Shown here in pieces: positions 44,237-52,306 of a stretch of DNA of 64,000 nucleotides; position 1 is the first letter of the stretch, and each line of letters opens with the position of its first letter. The stretch is from assembly GCA_012719125.1 (NCBI GenBank), contig JAAYAY010000321.1, forward strand, positions 1 to 64,000. The letters run 5' to 3'. The notes beneath the pieces were generated by a model. It saw only the letters and a program-made list of their open reading frames with translations. It made no database searches and was not told the DNA's origin. This DNA comes from Planctomycetaceae bacterium. Lineage in GTDB: Bacteria > Planctomycetota > Planctomycetia > Pirellulales > Thermoguttaceae. The translations under genes were made by a program, and so were the position numbers.

Positions 44237-47200
44237 GTGAAAAACTCACTCGATGCCAGGCAGCCGGTGCGCTTTGCGCGCCTGGCTGGCGTTGCGGCGT
44301 GGACTCTTCTGTCGCTCGGAATCGCCTGCGCGGCTTCGGCGCAAATGCCGGGCCCCTCCGACTATCGAGCCTATCCGCTCAAATACAAATCGGCGTCCGA
44401 GATCGAACGCATGCTCCGCGACGTCCTGCCGGGCCTGGGGTCTACGTCCCATTTGATGGCCGACGGGCAGACCAACCAGATCCTGCTGCGCGGCCCGGAA
44501 CAGGCTCATCAGGTTGCCAGGCAAGTGATCGATTCGGCCGATCGGCCCGAGTTGGCGGCTCCAACGGAACCGCCGATCGTGCAGTCTTATCCGTGCGATA
44601 CGAGTCGTCTGCAGGCCACGGCCGATCGGATCAGGACGACGTTTTCCACCTTTGGTGTACGCGTGGCGGTCGATCCGCGTTCGCCGCAACTGCTGGTGCT
44701 TGCGCCGCCCTCGATTCACAGTCTCGTCGCCCGCCTGCTCTCCGCGCCGCCAGTTCAGTCACCCGACATGCCTCGCCCTCTGCCGAAGACAAACGTGGTC
44801 GCCGCGGGGCCGCCCGTCAGCCCGGCCGAGCAGGCGATTCGGCAAACGCTGGCCAGCCACGAGGGGCGCAAAGAGGAATTCGTTGCGCTGAACAACGCCG
44901 AGGTCGGAGTGGTCGAGGCACGTTTGCGGGATCTCCTTGGGACGCGACTCGAGCCGCTGGCGGCCCGAGAACAGGGCTGGCCGGACTACGTTCTTTCCGA
45001 CAAGTTCGGCGACCATGTCGAGTTGCACGTGGAACGAGACCGCAACGGGATCCGCGTGGTCGGCAGGCAATCGCTGGCGACGCAGATGGCGAGTTTGATC
45101 CGCACGCTCGACAGTCCGGCGGCGCCCGCGGGGACGAAGATCCGGATTCTGCCGATGCGCCGGGCAGACCCTGCCAAGGTGCGCGAAGCGGTCGAAGCCT
45201 ACCGGACCGGCGGCCACGAATATGAACCCGGCCGCCGTACGCCCCCCGAGAAGCAGAGCAGCCGCGCTCGCTACGGACACACGGGCGTGGAGCTGGTGGC
45301 CTACATGTTCCAGCCGCCGGGTGGAGGAAGCGCTGAGGCCGCCGGGGCCGAGAAGCAGGAAGAGCCGAGCGGGGAACGACTGCCGATGGACGGGCTGCCC
45401 CAGCCCGGCCCCGACGTGGAATACGAGGTTCTCCCCGACCTGGACGTGATCATTCTCCGCGGGCGCGAGAGCGACGTGGACGACGTGACGCGAATGATCG
45501 AAGAGATCGAACGGATCAGCGCCGAGACCGTTCCTGAGATCGATATCTACTTCTTGAAGCACGTCCAAGGCGCGTCCATTTCCGAGATCGTCGCCGGCGT
45601 TTCGCTCGATCTGCTCGGCGGACGCCAGGGCCGGATCAGCGTGACGCCGCTGATGAAGCCCAACGCGCTACTGCTCATCGGATGGGGCGAGGCGGTCAAG
45701 GCGGTCAAGGATCTGATCTGGAAGCTCGACCAGCCGGTGGAGCCCAACACCCAGTTCCGCATTTTCACCCTGGAGCACGCTCCGGTCGCCACGGTGGGGG
45801 CCACCATCTTGCAGACCTTCGCCAATCGCGGCGGGATGAGCCCTCAGGTCCAGCTCACCCCCGACATGCGGCTCAACGCCCTGATCGTTCGCGCCGCACC
45901 GACGGACATGGCCGAGGTGGAGATGCTCATCCAGCGGCTCGACGTTCCCGCCCCCGGCCCGGTGGCGCAGGCTCGCATGTTCAAGCTCCAGCATTCGCTG
46001 GCCACCGATCTGGCGGCCACGCTCCAGCAGGCGATCAGCGCGGCGGCAGGCGGAATCGGCACCCAGAGGTCGGCCGCCCTCGAATTGTTCGACGTGGATG
46101 GGCAGCGCCTGATCCGCTCGGGCGTCCTCGACGACGTGCAGGTCACGCCCGACATGCGAACCAACACCCTGGTGGTGTCGGCGCCGGCCGAAAGCATGGA
46201 ATTGATGGCGGCTCTGATCGAACATCTCGACTCGCCTTCGGCCGTGGCACAGATCAAGGTCTTCCGCATCAGCAACGGCGACGCCACGGCCATGGCCACC
46301 ATGCTGCAGGGACTGCTGCCGTCGGCGGCGACCACGGGCACCCGCCCGCAGCTTCCCGGCGCGGAAGGCGAAAGCTCGCTGGTGCCGGTCCGGTTCTCGG
46401 TCGACACCCGGACCAACAGCATCATTGCCACGGGAAGCGAGGGCGACCTGACGATCATCGAGGCCCTGCTCACCCGTCTCGACGAGGAAGAGGTCAAATC
46501 GAGGATCAACGAAGTCTACCGCTTGAAGAACGCGCCCGCCCCCGACGTGGCCGAATCCATCAATGAATTCCTCCGCAGCGAACGTTTGATCCAGCAGGCG
46601 GCTCCGGGATTGACCAGCACTTACGAGCAGATCGAGAGGGAGGTCGTGGTCGTCCCCGAGGTGGTCAGCAACTCGCTGATCATCAGCGCCGCGCCGGAAT
46701 ACTACGAAGAGATCATGAAGCTCATCGAGAAGCTCGACGCGCAACCGCCGCAGGTGATGATTCAGGTGCTGATCGCCGAGGTGACTCTCAACGATACGGA
46801 AGAATTCGGCATTGAACTGGGTCTGCAGGACTCGGTCCTGTTCGATCGCAGCCTGATTGCGGACCTGGAGACGATCACCCGGACGGTCACCGAGCCCGGT
46901 CTGCCCCAGACGACGACTCAGGAGATCGTTGCCGCGACCAACACGCCTGGGTTCCTGTTCAACAGCCAGCCGAACAACGCTTCACTCGGCAACACCGCCG
47001 CCGCAGCCGCCTTGGCGACGGCGGACGCTATAGGCAGCCAGGGGATTTCCAATTTCGGCGTCAATCGAGTCAATAGCGAGTTGGGGTTCGGCGGTCTCAT
47101 CCTGTCGGCCAGCAGCGAAAGCGTAAGCGCCATGATCCGCGCCCTCAAGGAGAATCGGCGGCTCGACGTGCTCAGCCGGCCGCAGATCATGACCCTCGAC

Positions 47201-48175
47201 AACCAACCGGCGTTCATCCAGGTCGGCAAGCGCGTGCCGCGGATCACCGGTTCGGCCGCTCAAAGCCGGGGGCTGGTCAACGAGATCGCCCTGGAGAACG
47301 TGGGCCTGATTCTGGGCGTCACGCCGCGGATCAGCCCCGAGGGCATGGTCGTCATGGAGATCGACGCGGAGAAATCGGATCTGGGCCCGATCACCGAAGG
47401 AATTCCCGTGGCCGTGTCCGACGGCACGGAGATCCGCTCGCCCAGCATCAACGTAACCATGGCCCAGACGACCGTCAGCGCCGCCAGCGGGCAGACGATC
47501 GTCCTGGGCGGATTGATCACTCAGAGCGACTCGATGCTCAGCCGGCGCGTTCCGTGGCTCAGCGATATCCCGGTGATCGGCCATCTGTTCCGCTTCGACG
47601 GAAAGACGTGCAAGCGGGCGGAACTGCTGATCATCCTCACGCCGCACGTCGTCAAGGACCAGGAAGAGGCCGAGCGTCTCAAACGAGTCGAGGCAACCCG
47701 GATGCACTGGTGCCTGGCCGACGTTCACCAACTCCACGGCGATACCGGGCTGGTCGACATCCGCGAGGGCCACGACCTGAGCGACGGCTCGGCAGAGACC
47801 ATCTATCCCGACGCGGATCCGATGGGAGTCGGCGTCGAGCCGCCCGCCGACGGGGATTGGAACTCGGTCGAAGTGGTCCAGCCGCCGGCGTTTCAGGAGA
47901 AGCTCAAGCAGTCTCCCCAGCCGGCCCCGGCTCCGAAGAAGGCACCGGCGATGAAAGCCGCCCCAGACGGCGATCGCGTGGGGCAGGCCGATCGGGCGTC
48001 CCCGCCGGCGGTGCCCGCCATCCCGGCGCCTGCCGCGACGACGCAATACGGACCAGCCCCCTACGGGCAAGTGATGCCGGCGCAATACCCATCCTACAGC
48101 AACCCGGCAACCTACAGCACACCCTACGGCCCGCCGGCGACCGCCGCCGTGCCCAACCAGTATTCAACGTACTAG
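44237..48175 (+). CDS. Giant secretin (GspD/PilQ-like outer-membrane channel)
   Basis: The 1312-residue protein begins with a leader (FARLAGVAAWTLLSLGIACAASA). It is about twice as long as typical GspD (about 650-700). The N-terminal two thirds carry many secretin_N/N1-type modules with the repeated pattern VQLTPDMRLNALIVRAAPTD, VQVTPDMRTNTLVVSAPAES and VRFSVDTRTNSIIATGSEGD. The secretin pore domain spans about 880-1140: VLSRPQIMTLDNQPAFIQVG and GQTIVLGGLITQSDSMLSRR to AELLIILTPHVV. The tail is Pro/Gln/Tyr-rich (QYGPAPYGQVMPAQYPS). GTG 44237 starts the leader; the longer frame from 44063 has no leader. It is followed by a lipoprotein gene 113 bp downstream, a possible pilotin-like partner. 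Confidence 0.93.
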   Translation: MKNSLDARQPVRFARLAGVAAWTLLSLGIACAASAQMPGPSDYRAYPLKYKSASEIERMLRDVLPGLGSTSHLMADGQTNQILLRGPEQAHQVARQVIDSADRPELAAPTEPPIVQSYPCDTSRLQATADRIRTTFSTFGVRVAVDPRSPQLLVLAPPSIHSLVARLLSAPPVQSPDMPRPLPKTNVVAAGPPVSPAEQAIRQTLASHEGRKEEFVALNNAEVGVVEARLRDLLGTRLEPLAAREQGWPDYVLSDKFGDHVELHVERDRNGIRVVGRQSLATQMASLIRTLDSPAAPAGTKIRILPMRRADPAKVREAVEAYRTGGHEYEPGRRTPPEKQSSRARYGHTGVELVAYMFQPPGGGSAEAAGAEKQEEPSGERLPMDGLPQPGPDVEYEVLPDLDVIILRGRESDVDDVTRMIEEIERISAETVPEIDIYFLKHVQGASISEIVAGVSLDLLGGRQGRISVTPLMKPNALLLIGWGEAVKAVKDLIWKLDQPVEPNTQFRIFTLEHAPVATVGATILQTFANRGGMSPQVQLTPDMRLNALIVRAAPTDMAEVEMLIQRLDVPAPGPVAQARMFKLQHSLATDLAATLQQAISAAAGGIGTQRSAALELFDVDGQRLIRSGVLDDVQVTPDMRTNTLVVSAPAESMELMAALIEHLDSPSAVAQIKVFRISNGDATAMATMLQGLLPSAATTGTRPQLPGAEGESSLVPVRFSVDTRTNSIIATGSEGDLTIIEALLTRLDEEEVKSRINEVYRLKNAPAPDVAESINEFLRSERLIQQAAPGLTSTYEQIEREVVVVPEVVSNSLIISAAPEYYEEIMKLIEKLDAQPPQVMIQVLIAEVTLNDTEEFGIELGLQDSVLFDRSLIADLETITRTVTEPGLPQTTTQEIVAATNTPGFLFNSQPNNASLGNTAAAAALATADAIGSQGISNFGVNRVNSELGFGGLILSASSESVSAMIRALKENRRLDVLSRPQIMTLDNQPAFIQVGKRVPRITGSAAQSRGLVNEIALENVGLILGVTPRISPEGMVVMEIDAEKSDLGPITEGIPVAVSDGTEIRSPSINVTMAQTTVSAASGQTIVLGGLITQSDSMLSRRVPWLSDIPVIGHLFRFDGKTCKRAELLIILTPHVVKDQEEAERLKRVEATRMHWCLADVHQLHGDTGLVDIREGHDLSDGSAETIYPDADPMGVGVEPPADGDWNSVEVVQPPAFQEKLKQSPQPAPAPKKAPAMKAAPDGDRVGQADRASPPAVPAIPAPAATTQYGPAPYGQVMPAQYPSYSNPATYSTPYGPPATAAVPNQYSTY

Positions 48176-48180
48176 AGAAC

Positions 48181-48240
48181 CCTCAGTGTTTCGACATTGG
48201 GATTTGTTTCGTCTTTCGAGCTTCGTGCTTCGTATTTCTT
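48181..48240. repeat. Partial third copy of the palindromic element, family H
   Basis: CATTGGGATTTGTTTCGTC and CTTCGTGCTTCGTATTTC match the right arm of the elements at 41216 and 43687. It starts 6 bp after the secretin stop. The left arm and apex are missing. Confidence 0.6.
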
Positions 48241-48288
48241 CCGTCGCGGCGCGTTTCCCTGCCAACGATCGAAGGTCTCTGTGAGGTC

Positions 48289-49404
48289 ATGACCGTCATG
48301 CCCCGAACTCTGTTTCAGAAGTCGCTCCAATTCCTGCCGCTCCTCGTCCTTGTGACTTCGGGGTGCTCCACCCTCGATCTGTCGAAAGGGCTGGCGTGGC
48401 CAGGTTCCGACGACAAGCCGCAGATTCCCGATCGCATCGTCGACGTGTGGACGGACGACGTTCTCCACCAGTCGGGGCAGCCCTCGAAACGCGGTTTCGG
48501 CGGGCGGTTCATGTTCTACAACCGGGAGAGCGAGTCGCCCGTCAAGGTGGAAGGGGCGCTCACCGTCTACCTGTTCGACGATCGCTGCGAAGACCCGTTG
48601 CGGGGGAAGCCGATCCACAAGTACATCTTCCCGGCCGAAGCGCTTGAAAAGCACTATAGCAAGTCGGAGTTGGGGCACTCTTACAGCTTCTGGCTGCCGG
48701 TCGACGAAGTGGGCGGTGTGGAGCGGACGTTGACCGTCATTGCCCGGTTTGAGCCGAAGGTCGGCGGCAAGGTCATGGCCAAACCGTCGACGCACGTCTT
48801 GCCAGGGCGTCCGGCCGACGAGGAATCGAGTCCGCTGGTTCAGCGATTCGAAGCTCGGCAATATGAGAAGAAGGCCAACGGCGAGATTCAGCAGGTGGCC
48901 CACGTTGAACCGGTGTACGGAGATCCGGCAAGCGCGCCGGAAACAAACCAGGGGATCACGACGGCCACGATCAACCTGCCGCCGGGTTTTGCCCGACAGA
49001 TGATGAGTGAACCGACCCAATCGGCTTTCGGCGTAACCCTCGCCCCGCCGGGGACGAGCGCAACGGGATCGGCCGCCGCCAATGCGGCCTCGTTCACTTC
49101 GGGGCTGCCGGCTGCTTCCTCTGCGATGCCGGCGTTTCAACCGGCGCAGACGCCGGAGGCGACTCAGGCGGCGCTGCGTCCGACGGCGCTACCGCCAGTT
49201 GGTTCTCAACTTTCGAGATTCCCGGCTCGAAGAGAAGCATTAGGCCGGCCAATCGCCTCTCGTGTTCGGACCCAACCGTACCGTGCAACGTGGCCGTCCG
49301 CCCTGCCAACGACACCTCGAGCGGCGCCCACGAACGAATCGTTGTCGACTTCGTCAGCCGATCTGCCATCGCCGCCTCCATGGCGGGAGCAGGAGGAGTG
49401 GTAG
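48289..49404 (+). CDS. Secretin-linked lipoprotein of unknown function
   Basis: A protein of about 371 residues with a lipoprotein leader: FLPLLVLVTSGCSTLD, lipid-linked Cys after SG. The central part is beta-rich (FGGRFMFYNRESESPVKVEGALTVYLFDD, YSFWLPVDEVGGVERTLTVIARFEPKVGG); the C-terminal third is Ala/Pro/Thr-rich and disordered. ATG 48298 with GTGAGG at better spacing is a second start option. Such lipoproteins next to planctomycete secretins may support the channel, which is inference. The last 311 bp overlap the opposite BON gene (49094-49795), so the true end needs checking. Confidence 0.75.
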   Translation: MTVMPRTLFQKSLQFLPLLVLVTSGCSTLDLSKGLAWPGSDDKPQIPDRIVDVWTDDVLHQSGQPSKRGFGGRFMFYNRESESPVKVEGALTVYLFDDRCEDPLRGKPIHKYIFPAEALEKHYSKSELGHSYSFWLPVDEVGGVERTLTVIARFEPKVGGKVMAKPSTHVLPGRPADEESSPLVQRFEARQYEKKANGEIQQVAHVEPVYGDPASAPETNQGITTATINLPPGFARQMMSEPTQSAFGVTLAPPGTSATGSAAANAASFTSGLPAASSAMPAFQPAQTPEATQAALRPTALPPVGSQLSRFPARREALGRPIASRVRTQPYRATWPSALPTTPRAAPTNESLSTSSADLPSPPPWREQEEW

Positions 49405-49795
49405 GCGTGAACCCCAACCGGAGCCGGGGAGCGTACATGCCGGTCGGAAGCTGTGGAAGAGTGCGCATCCGGTTGATCGCCGGGTCAATCGCTTCGCGGA
49501 CCAGGTCGCCTTCGACGGCCGAGCGGATCTCGACTTGATCGACCGCCGAGGTCCCGCCGACGAACCCGCCCTCGCGAGATGCCCCCACAAAACTGTCGGC
49601 GTCGCGAGCGTCGCGCAAGAATCGCTCGTCTCCGGTGATCGCGCCCACGTCCTCGGCTACCGCGCCGGGATTCGCCTCCGAACTCCTTCGCTCTCGAATC
49701 TGATCAATAATGCTGGTGCGCTGCGCCTCGGCGACCGAGGCCCAGAGGAGGGAAAGGGCAAGGACCGCCAAGCCGGTGATGCTGGACCTGATCAT
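49094..49795 (-). CDS. Secreted BON domain protein
   Basis: The 233-residue protein has a signal peptide (ITGLAVLALSLLWASVAEA). The BON domain is near residues 150-200: RSWAPLEVSLAGRTATLHGT, SEHERRLAGLMLLFEPGISKVENQL. The middle is low-complexity and the C-terminus Pro/Ala/Ser-rich. Its 3' end overlaps the lipoprotein gene on the other strand by 311 bp, with both frames open. Envelope function next to the secretin is likely; BON domains occur in secretins and related envelope proteins. Confidence 0.85.
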   Translation of the reverse strand: MIRSSITGLAVLALSLLWASVAEAQRTSIIDQIRERRSSEANPGAVAEDVGAITGDERFLRDARDADSFVGASREGGFVGGTSAVDQVEIRSAVEGDLVREAIDPAINRMRTLPQLPTGMYAPRLRLGFTPTTPPAPAMEAAMADRLTKSTTIRSWAPLEVSLAGRTATLHGTVGSEHERRLAGLMLLFEPGISKVENQLAVAPSDAAPPESPPASAPVETPASQRKQPAAPK

Positions 49796-49857
49796 TGGAT
49801 TTCTCCCGAAAATCGCCGCCGCGACGCTGGAAGACCGGGCTTACCCCGATCATTCAT

Positions 49858-49902
49858 GGGTGGCACGCTCAGAGCGTAGCGATGGGCGTGGTGACCTGAC
49901 GA
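49858..49902. repeat. Half copy of the long hairpin repeat, family A
   Basis: GGGTGGCACGCTCAGAGCG, then AGCGATGGGCGTGGTGACCTGAC. It matches one arm plus spacer of 3119-3198 in reverse complement. The second arm is missing. It lies between the BON gene start and the ZIP gene end. Confidence 0.8.
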
Positions 49903-49977
49903 TCCGGGCTGACATGGTCGACGGCGGACTCTTTCAGTCTACCATACTGAGGGCCGAGAGGCCATGAAATCCTTTCG

Positions 49978-50919
49978 TCAATGCTCGTGTCCGGCGTGGG
50001 GATCGGACGCAGGATGGGCGGGCGTCGTGCTCTCGTGACCGGCGTGGTCGCTCCCCTCCGTCCCGTGCGAATGGTTGTGGCTTTGCCCCTCGATCATGCC
50101 GATGGCCAGCGCGATGGCCAGTCCGGTGAGCAGAGCGAACGAGAGAGCGCCCCGATCGTGGTCGTGGAAATGGAGTTCCGGCAGCAGATCGCTCATGGCA
50201 ATGCACATGAAGGTGCCGGCCGAAAACGCCAGCGCGTAGGCCAACACGTGACTTTCGCCGTGGGCCTGGCCGAACCCCAGGTAGAAGAGGAGCACGCCCG
50301 CGGGGATCATTAAGGCAAACAGGATATTGACCACATGGCGAGATGTGGGCGACCAGCCGCCCATGGCCATCAACGTGCCGATCGTCATCGAGTCGAACGG
50401 TTTGTGGAGGAAGATCACCAGGAACGTCCCGATGCCGGCCAGGGCAGTCGTCTGGCTGCCGTGTGCCTCGGCTTCGACGCTGGCGGCGAGAGCGATGCCC
50501 GCAAAGACCGTGTGCAGCGTGAGCCCCACGGCCGCTCCGCTCCACGTAAGCTGGTGCGAATCGTTCCGGACATGTTGGCAGTTCTCATGTCCGTCTTTGT
50601 TTTCGTGGCTGTCTCCGTGATCCTCGTGCAAGTCCGGAACGTCATGGTGATGAAAGCAGAAATACCGCTCGGTGAAGAACATGGCCAGAAACCCGCCAAG
50701 CACCCAAATGAACACTGTGTTGATCGCATCGGGGGCTTCGAAAATCGCATGGGGCAACAGATGAAGAAGGCCCACGCCGAGCATCACCCCCGCAACCAGG
50801 CTGACGGCCAACTGCATCCGCCGGTGGGTCAGGCGGACAAACAACGGTATCCATCCGCCGGCTAACGAGGCAAACAGGATCAGCACGCAGTAGACCAGCA
50901 ACAGCATCGTGGATGACAT
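49978..50919 (-). CDS. ZIP family metal transporter
   Basis: The 313-residue membrane protein has eight predicted TM helices. The His-rich loop FHHHDVPDLHEDHGDSHENK lies between helices 3 and 4, and helix 4-5 motifs are LTWSGAAVGLTLHTVFAGIALAAS and IFLHKPFDSMTIG, which hold the metal-binding His and Glu/Asp. The C-terminal tail is again His-rich (SHNHSHGTEGSDHAGHE). It should import Zn2+ or a related divalent ion, energy-independent. The start lies at the divergent intergenic region 50920-51480. Confidence 0.9.
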   Translation of the reverse strand: MSSTMLLLVYCVLILFASLAGGWIPLFVRLTHRRMQLAVSLVAGVMLGVGLLHLLPHAIFEAPDAINTVFIWVLGGFLAMFFTERYFCFHHHDVPDLHEDHGDSHENKDGHENCQHVRNDSHQLTWSGAAVGLTLHTVFAGIALAASVEAEAHGSQTTALAGIGTFLVIFLHKPFDSMTIGTLMAMGGWSPTSRHVVNILFALMIPAGVLLFYLGFGQAHGESHVLAYALAFSAGTFMCIAMSDLLPELHFHDHDRGALSFALLTGLAIALAIGMIEGQSHNHSHGTEGSDHAGHESTTPAHPASDPHAGHEH

Positions 50920-51480
50920 CCGGGGAAGTCCTTCTAGTGGGCAAACACAGCAGGGAAGTGAACGAGAAAGGCAACAGTCCGTCGGCTTGCCCGGTCTATC
51001 GCCCCCCCTGATACGGGGAGATCTCCGCTGGCCAGCCCCTTATTGTATCCTGCCGCTGCACGTTGCCAATCTGAACGGCCATGTCGGGAGTGCCTGTCTT
51101 TTGGGCATGTTGAGCGACAACCGGGGATCGAACTGCCAGCCGTGCGGACGCTCCCTCGACGGTCCTCCAAGATACTCCTTCAGACAGAATGTCCCCTCGA
51201 CCGGTGAGAAAGCCCGACGTCATACCGTTTCCAGTTCACTCATCTTCCTGCGGTATCGACGACCTTTTTGATGGGACGTCATTAACCGCTCCTCTGCAAT
51301 CGTTACAATCAACTATTTCCGCGTGAGAATTCCTGAATAAACCACTCTTGTGGTGGGGTGTGGGAGCGAGCCACGTTCAACGGACCATGTTAGAATGAGA
51401 TTCTCGTCCGTTCAGTTCGGAATGATGCCGTTCGATTTTTCTTTGTCGACTCTGATTTGTGTCCGTAGGAGAGGTTGTTC
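50920..51480. other. Divergent intergenic region
   Basis: No gene is supported in these 561 bp. The second half (51290-51460) is AT-richer and probably holds the promoter of the hydrolase-MMPL operon; TTAACC and TACAAT near 51285-51310 (16 nt apart) are a weak candidate. No Fur/Zur box is recognised at the ZIP side. Confidence 0.5.
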
Positions 51481-52260
51481 ATGGGAGAGTCCGTGCCGTT
51501 ACGCTACCTGGAGTACGGTCATGGCGCTACGCCGGTGATTCTGTTGCACGGTCTGTTCGGAGGCCCCGGCAATTGGACGCGAATCATGGAGGATCTCGCC
51601 GACGATTACTACTTCTTCGCGGTTCAGTTCCCCATCGACCACTGCGAGGGCCGGTGCCATCGCAAATTTCGCGGCGTGGATGAACTGACCGACTACGTGG
51701 AAGAGCTGATCGATCAGTTGCAGTTGGATAAGGTGATTCTCTGCGGCAACTCTTTGGGCGGACAAGTCGCGGTCGATTACTCCCTGCGGCATCCCGACAA
51801 GGTCGATCGGCTGATCATCACCGGCAGTGCGGGCCTTTTCGAGCGGAGCCTGAACGAGGGGAAACGGCCCCAGATCGATCGGGACACGATCCGGCAAAGG
51901 GCGTCGGAGATCTTCTACGACGAACGCCACTGTACCGAGGAGATCGTCGAAGACGTCTACCGGATGCTTCACGACCGGCGATTTGCGCGATTTCTGATCC
52001 GTGTTGCCAAGGCCACGCGGGACCGCAACATGAAGGACGATCTCAGCCGTCTGCACATGCCGACGTTGATCATCTGGGGTCGGAACGACATCATCACGCC
52101 CCCCTTCGTTGCCGAGGAGTTCCACGAGGGGATTCCCAACGCACGATTGGCCTACATTGAAGAATGCGGCCACGCCCCCCCCATCGAGCAGCCCGACGAG
52201 TTCGCCCGCCTGATGCGCGAGTTTCTTGAAGACTCCGCCCCCGCCCAAGTCGTGCGATAG
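51481..52260 (+). CDS. Alpha/beta hydrolase
   Basis: The 259-residue soluble protein has the alpha/beta-hydrolase fold. HGLFGGPGNWTR forms the oxyanion hole, the nucleophile elbow is ILCGNSLGGQVAVD (Ser in G-x-S-x-G), the acid is Asp in IIWGRNDIITP, and the catalytic His is in EECGHAPPIEQP. Substrate unknown. ATG 51481 has AGGAGAGG upstream with 6 nt spacing. The MMPL gene starts 46 bp after its stop, in the same direction, suggesting one operon and possibly lipid or ester metabolism linked with export. Confidence 0.9.
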   Translation: MGESVPLRYLEYGHGATPVILLHGLFGGPGNWTRIMEDLADDYYFFAVQFPIDHCEGRCHRKFRGVDELTDYVEELIDQLQLDKVILCGNSLGGQVAVDYSLRHPDKVDRLIITGSAGLFERSLNEGKRPQIDRDTIRQRASEIFYDERHCTEEIVEDVYRMLHDRRFARFLIRVAKATRDRNMKDDLSRLHMPTLIIWGRNDIITPPFVAEEFHEGIPNARLAYIEECGHAPPIEQPDEFARLMREFLEDSAPAQVVR

Positions 52261-52306
52261 GGCAGGCAGACGAAAACATCTACCAGTCAGACGCTCCAGG
52301 TAACCC

